Positions 16,047 to 24,387 of a stretch of DNA of 34,385 nucleotides are shown here, in pieces; the first letter of the stretch is position 1; each line of letters opens with the position of its first letter. Both the position numbers and the translations under genes were made by a program. Location of the stretch: assembly GCA_018656865.1 (NCBI GenBank), contig JABHYO010000064.1, forward strand, positions 1-34,385, given 5' to 3'. Origin of the DNA: Gammaproteobacteria bacterium. Its GTDB lineage: Bacteria > Pseudomonadota > Gammaproteobacteria > Pseudomonadales > Azotimanducaceae. Under the pieces are notes generated by a model that worked only from the letters and a program-made list of their open reading frames with translations, searched no databases and was not told where the DNA came from.

Positions 16047-16718
16047 ATGGGCGACATTGCACTATTTTCGAGTTTCGGTCTGGATTACATATTCCGCTGG
16101 GTACATTTCCTGGCAGGTATTACCTGGATCGGATTGTTGTACTACTTTAACTTTGTTCAAACAGAATACTTTAAGGAAGCTGAAGCTGAACACCGCTCCG
16201 GTGCCATACAGAAGCTCGTACCCAGGGCGCTTTGGTGGTTCCGTTGGGGGGCGATGATCACGTTCCTGACCGGTGTCGCCATGTTGGCTTATCGCCATAC
16301 CGGAATTTCCTATGACATTACTGTTGGCGCGACACTTGGTACGCTGATGTTTCTGAATGTCTGGCTGATAATCTGGCCTAACCAGAAGATCGTCATTGCC
16401 TCGGCAACCCAGGTTGCTCAGGGCGGCGAAGCACTGCCGGAAGCAGCAGGCGCTGCACCGAAGGCGGGATTGGCGTCGAGAACGAATACGCTCTTTTCCG
16501 GCCCGATGTTGTTCTTCATGGGATCGTCGACTCACATGAGTAACGGACTCGTCATGGACGCCAGTACCGTAAGTCTGGGCGTTGTCATGCTTCTGATCTT
16601 TGCGCTCGCAGGTAATGGGATATTTGGTAAGCAAGGTCCGATGACCAGTGTAGGCGGTGTTATAGGATGTAGTGTAGGCTTGACGGCTGTGCTCTATGGC
16701 CTGATGGTTCTGCTATAG
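16047..16718 (+). CDS. PuuD-type urate hydroxylase N-terminal membrane domain protein
   Basis: A 223-residue polytopic membrane protein. Its opening WVHFLAGITWIGLLYYFNFVQ, the RALWWFRWGAMITFLTGVAML helix, FLNVWLIIWPNQK and the FFMGSSTH region match the membrane domain of PuuD-type urate oxidases (Urate_ox_N). Canonical PuuD carries a C-terminal cytochrome c domain; here the protein ends after the last helix with no CxxCH. Stand-alone copies are common in marine gammaproteobacteria and their activity is unproven. ATG 16047 has AGAGGGAGA upstream; an earlier in-frame ATG at 15969 lies in the repeat-bearing leader and is unlikely. It is transcribed alone, between two terminators. No other purine-degradation gene is nearby. 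Confidence 0.8.
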   Translation: MGDIALFSSFGLDYIFRWVHFLAGITWIGLLYYFNFVQTEYFKEAEAEHRSGAIQKLVPRALWWFRWGAMITFLTGVAMLAYRHTGISYDITVGATLGTLMFLNVWLIIWPNQKIVIASATQVAQGGEALPEAAGAAPKAGLASRTNTLFSGPMLFFMGSSTHMSNGLVMDASTVSLGVVMLLIFALAGNGIFGKQGPMTSVGGVIGCSVGLTAVLYGLMVLL

Positions 16719-16741
16719 GAACCTCAGTTCTAAATGGCTGT

Positions 16742-16766
16742 AAAAGGGTCCCTCGGGACCCTTTTT
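16742..16766 (+). terminator. Intrinsic terminator after the PuuD-like gene
   Basis: Perfect 10-bp stem AAAAGGGTCC/GGACCCTTTT with a CTCG tetraloop (16742-16765) and T-rich tail. It ends only about 14 nt before the start codon of the next gene, so it may also affect that gene. Confidence 0.93.
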
Positions 16767-16779
16767 CTTAAGAAATCCC

Positions 16780-17529
16780 ATGAGTGACCAAAAAGAAAAA
16801 ATTCTATCGATCAAACCCGATCAGGATGAAGTTGCATCCTATCGCAGCAGTGCGCGATCGGCTGCGCCAAAGCAGAGCAACTTCAACGGTCTGCTGGTCT
16901 TCGTCATCGTTCTGATGGCGATCGTAATGGGTATCGGTGGTTACACACTCTTTGAGGTGCAGAAAAAACTGGACCGGTCGAATGAACTGCTCGCTCAGGG
17001 CCAGGAGAACGTCCGCCAGCTCGATAGCCGATTCGCAGCAACCGGAACCGACGTGTCGAAGACACTGCAGGACTTGAAAGCACAGGTCAGTACCAATTTT
17101 TCCGAAATCGACAAACTCTGGGCAATTTCCTATCGGCAGAACAAGCCGGAAATCCAGAAAAATGTGCGGGCAATTGACGCGCTGAAAGGTAGTCTCGGTA
17201 AGCGAGTTGAGTCGATGGACAGCTCGGTCAAGCTAATGTCATCTCAGTATCAATCGATTCTCGATGAAGTGTCCACTTTGCGAGAAGGTCTTCTGCAGGA
17301 TAACGAGGAGTTAATTACAGAAATCGCCTTGCTGCGTGGGCAGGTGCAGGATCAGGCCGTAGCCCAGGAAGCGAGCAAACGTAACCTGAATTCGTTGACC
17401 AACCAGGTCAAAGATGTGAATGAGGCGATTGAGTCGATCGATAAGCACCGGCGGCAGTTGTCTCAGAAACTCGCACAGATGCAAAATCAGATGCGGACGG
17501 AAGTGGCGACACCTGTACCGGGGAGCTAG
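16780..17529 (+). CDS. Membrane-anchored coiled-coil protein of unknown function
   Basis: A 249-residue protein not assigned to a family. It has a charged cytoplasmic N-terminus of about 36 residues, one membrane helix near 37-58 (LLVFVIVLMAIVMGIGGYTLF) and then a long Gln/Glu/Lys-rich region (60-240) with heptad spacing, predicted to form an extended periplasmic coiled coil. The architecture resembles cell-envelope scaffolding or ruler-like proteins, but no catalytic motif is visible. It converges on gspB. Its start lies just behind the terminator of the preceding gene, with only a weak AAGAAA site, so its promoter must be within or upstream of that terminator. Start confidence is moderate. 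Confidence 0.75.
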   Translation: MSDQKEKILSIKPDQDEVASYRSSARSAAPKQSNFNGLLVFVIVLMAIVMGIGGYTLFEVQKKLDRSNELLAQGQENVRQLDSRFAATGTDVSKTLQDLKAQVSTNFSEIDKLWAISYRQNKPEIQKNVRAIDALKGSLGKRVESMDSSVKLMSSQYQSILDEVSTLREGLLQDNEELITEIALLRGQVQDQAVAQEASKRNLNSLTNQVKDVNEAIESIDKHRRQLSQKLAQMQNQMRTEVATPVPGS

Positions 17530-17560
17530 TAGTTCTCGCGTAGCTTTGTTAGAGACGTTG

Positions 17561-18046
17561 TTACTGCCCGATCTGCCAGTCGTCAACGACATTTAAAGTA
17601 TAAGTTTCACCGGCATATTCAAGAATCAGTCCCCGTTCCGTGATGGCTAGCAGGCGGTGATTGTCGCCGATTATGTCGCCTTCCTTGCGGGATATACCGT
17701 TAATCTTGACCATGCGCAGTTCATTTTCTACTGCGTAGATGTGCGTCGTGATCACAATACCAGGCGGTTCTTTTTCAGGTTCTATGATGTCAGCTGGTTC
17801 TTTCTGAGGCTCGATGACGACAGGCGGTTCTGTGGCCGTCGCAGGTACCTCGATGATTCCTTCTTTGCCACCGAAGTAATAATAGATGCCCGCTGAATTC
17901 AGGATAACGACGACCAGCAGTATAGCGAGGAAGCCTCTTATTCCTATTGCTGGTGTTTCGCCTTCCTCCAGAGATGAAAGCCCTGGCGTTCTTTTACGAG
18001 TTCGCTCTTTTTCAGACTTGTTTAGCGCGTCGAGAATATAGGACAT
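17561..18046 (-). CDS. gspB: General secretion pathway protein B (GspB)
   Basis: The 161-residue protein begins MSYILDALNKSEKER, the hallmark of GspB/ExeB, has a membrane anchor near 38-57, a Pro/Glu-rich periplasmic stretch with repeated EPP/KEP units (70-100) and a C-terminal GspB domain (about 105-160, HIYAVENELRMVKING..GDII, ending VDDWQIGQ). GspB works with the ATPase GspA to insert or assemble the type II secretin GspD through peptidoglycan. The stop of gspA is 5 nt upstream, so the pair is an operon. No other gsp gene occurs in the window. Confidence 0.93.
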   Translation of the reverse strand: MSYILDALNKSEKERTRKRTPGLSSLEEGETPAIGIRGFLAILLVVVILNSAGIYYYFGGKEGIIEVPATATEPPVVIEPQKEPADIIEPEKEPPGIVITTHIYAVENELRMVKINGISRKEGDIIGDNHRLLAITERGLILEYAGETYTLNVVDDWQIGQ

Positions 18047-18051
18047 AGAGG

Positions 18052-19659
18052 TTAGCCTCTGTCGCCTGGAGACAGGGTTGGAATACTCACTGCCTCGACA
18101 CTGTTGATGTGAATCCAGGTCATTGGATCGACGATGCCGCTGGGACTCAGGCCGACGGAGGCCTGAAAGTTTCGAACCCGGGCTTCAAGCCCTTCATTGT
18201 AGGTAAATCCAGTTTCAAGGGGTGGTGTGTCACCCTCGATAAACGCCATTTGCATCACCAGCCAATCTACGGCGGCTCCACGATCATGGACTTTGAGTGG
18301 GGAGTGATAGTCCGGGGGCATTCGCCAGACCATACTGATGTTGCCATCAAATCGATTTTCAAATTCTTCCCGGGTCAGCTCAAACTGCTCACTACCGGCG
18401 AAGAGAATCACCTTATCTCCCTGAATTTCGCTTGAGACAATTTCGCTTAAGACTATTTCGCTTAAGACTATTTCGCTTAAGACAAGGTATTGATCTTCAA
18501 TTTGGATGATTCCCGGACGATTGATTTCGAGCAGCTGATCCCAGGTGACCTGTCGCTGCATACACATCAAGCCGATGTCCAGAACCTGATCGCAGGGTTC
18601 ACGGCCCCGATCTTCGAATGCTGTTCCCCATAAAGCGAAGAGATCATGATAGGCCGCATGGATGTTCTGATGACCGAGGACGGCAGCAGGCTGCAACTGT
18701 GCCTGCGATGGTCGCTCCGAATCCGGGCTAATCATTGTCGGGGTTTCCAGAGCGGGGACGGACGTGTTCTGGTCGACCATCACGTAGGTGGCAACCACGC
18801 CAAGTACCAGTGTTGCAGCGACCGCCAAAGGTAGTCGTACTGAAGTCCTGGTCTGCGGACCAAGAACCTCGGTAGCCGCCTTGGAAACGATCGAGGAACC
18901 GACGCTGGTTTTATCCTCGGCGTAGGCGCCGAGCAGGGCACGATCGCAGATTAGATTGATCACCCTTGGAATTCCCTGACTTAGCCTGAAGATTTTTGTT
19001 AACGCGCTGCGGGAAAACACACCTGCCTTTCCACCTGCGACCGACATCCGATGGTCTATGTAGTCCCTTGTCTCAAGGGGGTCCAGGGCTTCGAGGTGAT
19101 ATCTCGCGGTGATGCGCTGGCTAAACTGCCTCAGGCTCTTTTCGGCGAGGGTATCCAGTAGTTCCGGCTGGCCGAGAAGAATAATCTGCAGCAGCTTCCG
19201 TTCGCTTGTTTCGAGATTGGTTAACAATCGTAGCTGTTCGAGAACATCCCGTGACAGGTTCTGGGCTTCATCAATGATCAGTACGGCCTTGCGGTCGGCA
19301 CGGTGCAATTCGAGCAGATAGGCGTTGAGTGCATCGGTCAGAGACTTTAGTGAGTTGCTGTCTCCATGCGGGAAGCCGAATTCATCAGCAACGGTTGCCA
19401 ATAATTCTGTCGCGGAAACGAGCGGGTTCAGGACGAACGCTGTCTCGACATCTGTCGGAATCTGGTCGAGGAGGCATCTGCACAATGTTGTTTTGCCAGT
19501 GCCAACTTCACCTGTGAGCAGGATGAATCCGCCATCCCCCTGAACGCCGTAGAGAAGATGAGCCAGAGCTTCCCGATGCCGATTGCTCATAAATAGGTAT
19601 TGAGGGTTCGGCGCTATGGAAAAAGGTGATTCGGTTAAGCCGAAGTGATCCGTGTACAT
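18052..19659 (-). CDS. gspA: General secretion pathway ATPase GspA (ExeA)
   Basis: The 535-residue protein has the ExeA layout: MYTDHFGLTESPFSIAPNPQ start, AAA+ ATPase domain with Walker A GEVGTGKTT (50-58) and Walker B VLIIDEAQ (127-133), one membrane helix near 274-294, a periplasmic region, and a C-terminal peptidoglycan-binding domain (about 445-525, NEGLEARVRNFQASVGLSPSG). ExeA binds peptidoglycan and, with ExeB, lets the secretin assemble. Residues around 398-417 hold a repeat of five residues (VLSEI) from a 15-bp tandem duplication, within the periplasmic domain and in frame. gspB follows directly. The gene is divergent from the lipoprotein peptidase. Confidence 0.93.
   Translation of the reverse strand: MYTDHFGLTESPFSIAPNPQYLFMSNRHREALAHLLYGVQGDGGFILLTGEVGTGKTTLCRCLLDQIPTDVETAFVLNPLVSATELLATVADEFGFPHGDSNSLKSLTDALNAYLLELHRADRKAVLIIDEAQNLSRDVLEQLRLLTNLETSERKLLQIILLGQPELLDTLAEKSLRQFSQRITARYHLEALDPLETRDYIDHRMSVAGGKAGVFSRSALTKIFRLSQGIPRVINLICDRALLGAYAEDKTSVGSSIVSKAATEVLGPQTRTSVRLPLAVAATLVLGVVATYVMVDQNTSVPALETPTMISPDSERPSQAQLQPAAVLGHQNIHAAYHDLFALWGTAFEDRGREPCDQVLDIGLMCMQRQVTWDQLLEINRPGIIQIEDQYLVLSEIVLSEIVLSEIVSSEIQGDKVILFAGSEQFELTREEFENRFDGNISMVWRMPPDYHSPLKVHDRGAAVDWLVMQMAFIEGDTPPLETGFTYNEGLEARVRNFQASVGLSPSGIVDPMTWIHINSVEAVSIPTLSPGDRG
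18426..18485. repeat. 15-bp tandem repeat, four copies, inside gspA
   Basis: Four adjacent 15-bp units (18426-18440, 18441-18455, 18456-18470, 18471-18485) of the form TTTCGCTTRAGACWA. The two middle copies are identical and the outer ones differ by one or two bases. On the coding strand each unit encodes five residues (VLSEI, the last VSSEI), so gain or loss of units keeps the frame. Confidence 0.95.
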
Positions 19660-19727
19660 TTTCGTTGGATACCGGTATTCGCCAGAGTACGATAGCAGGG
19701 GTCATGATTTCTCGCTACTACCAAACG

Positions 19728-20777
19728 ATGAGTCGCTTTTTGTCAGTCATGAGAGTGACCTGTCTGGCTGCTGCGGTCTTCCTCATGTCTGGTTGTCAGA
19801 TGGTCGGTTATTATCATCAGGCGATTGTCGGCCAGGGGAAGCTCCTGCTCAATCGCCAGCAGAATGCCTCACTTCTGGCATCGGCAAAGACCGACCCGGC
19901 ACTCAAATACCGCCTGGAACTGGCTGCAGAAGTAGTACGGTTTGCGATCGAAGCAGGGCTGCCGGCTGAAGGGGCTTATCAATCCTATGTCGAAACCGGC
20001 CAGTCTTTTGTGGTCTGGAATGTGTTTGCAGCACCAACTTTTCAATTGGAACTCAAGACATCCTGCTTTCCGGTTGCAGGATGTGTTTCCTACCGTGGTT
20101 TTTTTGGCCGGGAAGATGCAATAGCCTATGGAGAGTCTCTCAAAAGAGAGGGTTACGATGTCTATGTCGGTGGAGTGAGTGCCTATTCGACCCTGGGCTG
20201 GTTCGATGATCCTTTGTTGGACACTTTTTTGTTTCAGCCGGAGGAGCATCTTGCGGCGTTGCTTTTCCATGAGCTGGCCCATCGAGTTCTCTATGTCAGG
20301 GACGACACACGGTTCAATGAAAGTCTGGCGACCAGCATCGAAAAGTACCTCCTGCGGACCTGGTTGAACCGGCGTGGCGAGCCAGATCGCTTCGATCGTT
20401 ATCTGGCCAGTGAGCAAAGGCAAGTGGCTGTGCTCGATATCATTGGGGCCACCAGGGAACGGCTGCGGAGTCTGTACCAGACCAATATTCCGGTTGAAGA
20501 AATGAGGATCGAGAAGTCCGCTATCCTGGCCCAACTGGTTGAGACTTACGGGGGTATGAGTGCCGGCTGGTCTGAAGGAGCTGAATTCGGCCGATGGATG
20601 AGTTCACCGATTAACAACGCCAAACTCGAAACCGTTGCCGACTACAACGACTGGGTTCCGCCCATGACTCAGTTGCTCGAATCAAAGGGACTTGGAGAAT
20701 TTGTCAAAGAGATGGAACGCCTTGCCGATTTATCGGAGCAGGAGAGGACTCGGGAACTGCAGGCTATAGGTCGTTAG
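19728..20777 (+). CDS. Putative aminopeptidase lipoprotein (PF10023-like, HExxH)
   Basis: From ATG 19728 the protein has 349 residues with a lipoprotein signal ending LMSGC (Cys23 lipidated), then GYYHQAIVGQ, the conserved blocks VVWNVFAAP and CFPVAGCVSYRG, AYSTLGWFDDP, and a zinc-metalloprotease site HELAH (181-185) with the third ligand in FNESLAT (Glu198). This matches the 'predicted aminopeptidase' family of proteobacteria; the substrate is unknown. ATG 19704, with AGGGG only 2 nt before it, is an alternative start giving a longer signal peptide; frames further upstream overlap the gspA promoter. Its last 4 nt overlap the convergent SLC13 gene. Confidence 0.88.
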   Translation: MSRFLSVMRVTCLAAAVFLMSGCQMVGYYHQAIVGQGKLLLNRQQNASLLASAKTDPALKYRLELAAEVVRFAIEAGLPAEGAYQSYVETGQSFVVWNVFAAPTFQLELKTSCFPVAGCVSYRGFFGREDAIAYGESLKREGYDVYVGGVSAYSTLGWFDDPLLDTFLFQPEEHLAALLFHELAHRVLYVRDDTRFNESLATSIEKYLLRTWLNRRGEPDRFDRYLASEQRQVAVLDIIGATRERLRSLYQTNIPVEEMRIEKSAILAQLVETYGGMSAGWSEGAEFGRWMSSPINNAKLETVADYNDWVPPMTQLLESKGLGEFVKEMERLADLSEQERTRELQAIGR

Positions 20778-22150
20778 AGCAGCAGATAACAGGTCACGCT
20801 GACAACAATAATTCCAATAAAGTTGAGTGCCACGCCCTCTTTCGCCATGACGCTGGTGGGAAATCGGCCGGTGGAGAAAACAATGGTATTGGGAGCGGTT
20901 GCGACCGGTAGCATAAAGGCACAACTGGCGCTCATTGCCGCCGGTACCATCAGAAGGGCCGGTTCGATACCTGCAGCCAGTGCGGCCGCAGCCAGGATTG
21001 GCATGAGCAGGGCTGTTGTCGCGGTATTGCTGGTCATCTCCGTCAGGAATGTGATGCAGAGGCAGATAACCGCCATCATCGCCAGGACAGGCCAGCCAGC
21101 CAGTTTGGCCAGCAAATCACCCAGTGCCCCACTTAATCCGGAGACTACAAACGCTTTGGCAATGGTAATACCGCCGCCGAACAGAATCAGGATGCCCCAG
21201 GGAATTTTGGCCGCGGTTTCCCAGTCCAGCAGTCTGTCTCCCTTGCCGTTGGGTATCAGAAACATGACAACGACAGCAATCAGAGCAACACTGGCATCGT
21301 TCGCGGCAGGCAGATCGAACCAGGTCTTCCAGCCACCGAATGGCTGACTTCTTGTTACCCAGGCGAGTGCAGTCAGCGCGAAGACGATGAAAACCCGTCG
21401 CTCTTCAGTGTCCCATGTACCTACCCGGGGCATATCGATTTGCCCCTTATAATTCAGTGAGCGTGTCAGCCAAATACCAATCAACGGAACGAAGATGAGA
21501 ACGACCGGTATGCCCCAGGTCATCCAAGTCAGGAAGCCTATTTCCACGCCGGTATTCTGCTGATAGATCTCTCGGAATACCAGATTGGGTGGTGTGCCAA
21601 TGGGTGTGCCGATTCCACCGACACTGGCGGCGTAGGCAATGCCCAGAAGCAGGGGTATGGCGAGATTGTCGTCTTTTGATTTCTCGATCACTGCCAGGGC
21701 TACCGGCAGCAGCATTAGCGTGGTCGCCGTATTAGAGATCCACATACTAAGGACTGCCGCCGCGGCCATGAAGCCGAAGACGAGTCGACGGCTGCTACCA
21801 CCGCCGAAGAGATTGACCATGTTGAGAGCAACCCTTCTGTGGGCACCGCTTCGTTCCATGGCGGTCGATAGTATGAAGCCGCCCATCAATAGCAGTACCA
21901 GCGGCGAGCCATAGGATTCGCCCACCTGCGCTGGTGTCAGTACGCCCAGTACCGGCAGTGTGGCGATGGGTACGAGTGAGGTGGCGGGAATGGGAATGGG
22001 TTCAAAAATCCACCAGGTTGCACAGAGAGTGGTTATAGCAGCGGTCCAGCAGGCATCGGTCTGCCAGCCGAGGAGGCTGAGCGTTAGGAAAGTGGCGGCA
22101 GCAATCAGCGGTCCCAGAATCAGGAACAAGAAATCTTTGCTGGTGTCCAC
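20774..22150 (-). CDS. SLC13/DASS-family sodium-coupled dicarboxylate transporter
   Basis: A 458-residue polytopic protein with both signature Ser-Asn-Thr motifs of the DASS family, SNTATT at 139-144 and TSNTAT near 370, which form the substrate and Na+ sites. Also typical are the GGIGTPIGTPPNLVF loop near 185 and the EPIPIPATSLVPI entry helix. Family members move succinate, malate, citrate or sulfate with Na+; the exact substrate cannot be told. The start is GTG 22150, preceded by GAGG; no ATG fits the first helix as well. It converges with the lipoprotein peptidase (4-nt overlap) and diverges from sbcB. Confidence 0.92.
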   Translation of the reverse strand: MDTSKDFLFLILGPLIAAATFLTLSLLGWQTDACWTAAITTLCATWWIFEPIPIPATSLVPIATLPVLGVLTPAQVGESYGSPLVLLLMGGFILSTAMERSGAHRRVALNMVNLFGGGSSRRLVFGFMAAAAVLSMWISNTATTLMLLPVALAVIEKSKDDNLAIPLLLGIAYAASVGGIGTPIGTPPNLVFREIYQQNTGVEIGFLTWMTWGIPVVLIFVPLIGIWLTRSLNYKGQIDMPRVGTWDTEERRVFIVFALTALAWVTRSQPFGGWKTWFDLPAANDASVALIAVVVMFLIPNGKGDRLLDWETAAKIPWGILILFGGGITIAKAFVVSGLSGALGDLLAKLAGWPVLAMMAVICLCITFLTEMTSNTATTALLMPILAAAALAAGIEPALLMVPAAMSASCAFMLPVATAPNTIVFSTGRFPTSVMAKEGVALNFIGIIVVSVTCYLLL

Positions 22151-22225
22151 GCCTCAACCTTTGACGGAAAAGCAGCGATTATACACACTGTGGGTTTGGG
22201 GCGGTTCAAGTCGGATGGAGAAGGG

Positions 22226-23665
22226 ATGACGGAGACGATCTACTGGTACGATTTGGAGACCACGGGCACTGATCCAATTCTTGATCGACCGCTGCAGTTT
22301 GCCGGTGTTCGTACCGACCTGGATCTGATCGAGATCTCTCCGCCGCAGAATATTCTCTGTCGGCCAGGCAACGATGTGGTTCCTGAACCCGGGGCAATGC
22401 TCGTTACCGGTATTCTCATGTCCGAGATGGTTGAGAAGGGGATCATTGAACGGGACTTTGTTACTGCAGTTCTTTCAGAGTTCAACCAACCTCAAACCTG
22501 CGTCGCCGGATTCAATAACCTTCGATTTGATGATGAATTTACGCGGCAGATGCTATACAGGAATCTGTGCGATCCCTATGCGAGGGAGTGGCGAAGCGGT
22601 AATTCCCGGTGGGATGTGATCGATCTGTTTCGTGCAGCGTACGCACTGCGTCCGGATGGCTTTGAGTGGCCGGAAAGAGAGCCGGGGATTCCGAGCTTTC
22701 GTTTGGAACATCTCACCCAGGCTAATGGTATTGAGCATGTAGATGCTCATGATGCACTGGGAGATGTGAGGGCGACAATTGCGGTGACTCGATTGCTGCG
22801 TGAGGCTCAGTCTCGTCTTTATGATTTTGCTTTTCGGCTAAAGGATAAGAAGGCTGTTCTTCAGCAGTTGTATCCGCTCGGTAAAGAGGCGGTCGTCCAT
22901 GTGTCGTCCATGTATCCCGCAGTGAGGGGCTGTACCGCCATCGTCCTGCCGATATGTCAGCATCCTGAAAACAACAATGCCGTGATTTGCTACGACCTTT
23001 CCCAGGCACCGACGGAACTGTTGAACGCCAACCCCATGGAACTTGCCCGTCTTGTCTTTTCAACAAGAGATGATCTTGAAGAGGGCGAAGAACGAATTGC
23101 ACTCAAAACCATTCATATCAATCGCAGTCCAATCGTTGCGCCACTGGGTACACTGGGTGAAGCAGAAGCCAGGAGGATTGGGATTGATCGAAAACTATGT
23201 GAAGAACATTTTGAACAGATCCGGCATGTCAGCGGTCTTGTTGAAAAGATACAGGAAGCCTACAGCAGTCGACGCTTTCAGGAGAACGATGATCCTGATT
23301 TCCGCCTATACGACGGCGGTTTCTTCTCCGACGCGGACAGGAAAACCATGGATGCGGTCACTGACTCACCGGCTGAGCAGATCTTGAGTTTCACCGGCAG
23401 ATTCCAGGACGATCGGTTAGATGAAATGTTGTTCCGCTATCTGGCAAGAAACTGGCCTGAACTACTTGATGGTGACGAGAAGTTGAGATGGCAAAGCCAC
23501 TGCCTGGATCGTTGGCGTGGTGGCGATAACCTTGACCGGGTTGCCGAGGAAATTCAGGGTTTTCTTGATGATGGAGAAATCGGAGAATCTGATAAGACCG
23601 TACTGAAGGACCTTGATGGATACATCTCGGGATTACGCGAAAGTGTTGGTTTGGTGAGTGCATGA
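22226..23665 (+). CDS. sbcB: Exodeoxyribonuclease I
   Basis: ExoI degrades single-stranded DNA 3' to 5' in recombination and mismatch repair. The protein has 479 residues from ATG 22226, behind GGAGAAGGG; an in-frame GTG 36 nt upstream is less likely. The DnaQ-like exonuclease site is intact: YDLETTG (Asp9, Glu11), the FNNLRFDDEF block near 94-103, and the last motif HDALGDVRAT. The SH3-like and C-terminal ExoI domains follow, with the LSFTGRFQDDRLDEMLFRYLARN segment typical of the family. Its last codons overlap the ATG of the ABC ATPase gene (ATGA), an unexpected operon partner. Confidence 0.96.
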   Translation: MTETIYWYDLETTGTDPILDRPLQFAGVRTDLDLIEISPPQNILCRPGNDVVPEPGAMLVTGILMSEMVEKGIIERDFVTAVLSEFNQPQTCVAGFNNLRFDDEFTRQMLYRNLCDPYAREWRSGNSRWDVIDLFRAAYALRPDGFEWPEREPGIPSFRLEHLTQANGIEHVDAHDALGDVRATIAVTRLLREAQSRLYDFAFRLKDKKAVLQQLYPLGKEAVVHVSSMYPAVRGCTAIVLPICQHPENNNAVICYDLSQAPTELLNANPMELARLVFSTRDDLEEGEERIALKTIHINRSPIVAPLGTLGEAEARRIGIDRKLCEEHFEQIRHVSGLVEKIQEAYSSRRFQENDDPDFRLYDGGFFSDADRKTMDAVTDSPAEQILSFTGRFQDDRLDEMLFRYLARNWPELLDGDEKLRWQSHCLDRWRGGDNLDRVAEEIQGFLDDGEIGESDKTVLKDLDGYISGLRESVGLVSA

Positions 23666-24387
23666 CAGCTATTGAATTCAGGAATGTCACCAAGGCCTAT
23701 GGCAACACCACGGTTCTTCATGACTTTTCCCTGACCATTTCGAAAAATGAAACCACGGCTCTCGTCGGTGAAAGCGGCAGCGGTAAATCAACGCTGCTGA
23801 TGCTAAGCAACGGCCTGCTTGATGCGGATGATGGGTCCGTACAGGTCATGGGCGAAGCCATTGAGCTGGCAGATCTCGTGAAGCTGCGACGCAAGATGGG
23901 ATATGCCGTTCAGGGTGCGGGGCTGTTCCCCCACATGACGGCGGCGGAAAACATATCGCTGACCGCCAGATTGTCAGGCTGGAGCGTCGACAAAATAGAT
24001 CAGCGGCTTGGGGAGTTATTCGCGCTGGTCGAGCTGGATCGATCTTGTCTCGACAGATTTCCCCATGAGTTGAGCGGTGGCGAACAGCAGCGTGTCTCGC
24101 TTTGTCGCGCTCTGATGCTGGACCCTCTCCTATTATTGCTGGATGAACCTTTCTCTGCACTTGACCCGCTGACGAGAAGATCGATTCACGAAGAGTTTCT
24201 GAGGATCAGAAATCTAGGTGAGAGAAGTATTTTGCTCGTTACACATGACATGCAGGAAGCCGTCAAACTTGCCCAGCACATTGTTGTATTGCGAGAAGGT
24301 GCGGTGGTGCAGTCGGGGACTGTCGATGAGGTAGTGACCGAACCGGCCGATAATTATGTCCGTAGATTGCTGGGGACTTCAACATGA
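23662..24387 (+). CDS. Osmoprotectant/glycine betaine-type ABC transporter ATP-binding protein
   Basis: A 241-residue ABC ATPase with Walker A GESGSGKST (36-44), Q-loop AVQGAGLFPH, signature LSGGEQQRV and Walker B LLLLLDEP, plus the switch histidine in LLVTHDMQEA. Similarity is closest to OpuCA/YehX-type quaternary-amine importers, but the C-terminal CBS domains of OpuCA are absent. ATG 23662 overlaps the sbcB stop, and its own stop overlaps the start of the permease gene (ATGA), so all three are translated in tandem. Betaine, choline or another compatible solute is likely cargo by homology. Confidence 0.92.
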   Translation: MTAIEFRNVTKAYGNTTVLHDFSLTISKNETTALVGESGSGKSTLLMLSNGLLDADDGSVQVMGEAIELADLVKLRRKMGYAVQGAGLFPHMTAAENISLTARLSGWSVDKIDQRLGELFALVELDRSCLDRFPHELSGGEQQRVSLCRALMLDPLLLLLDEPFSALDPLTRRSIHEEFLRIRNLGERSILLVTHDMQEAVKLAQHIVVLREGAVVQSGTVDEVVTEPADNYVRRLLGTST

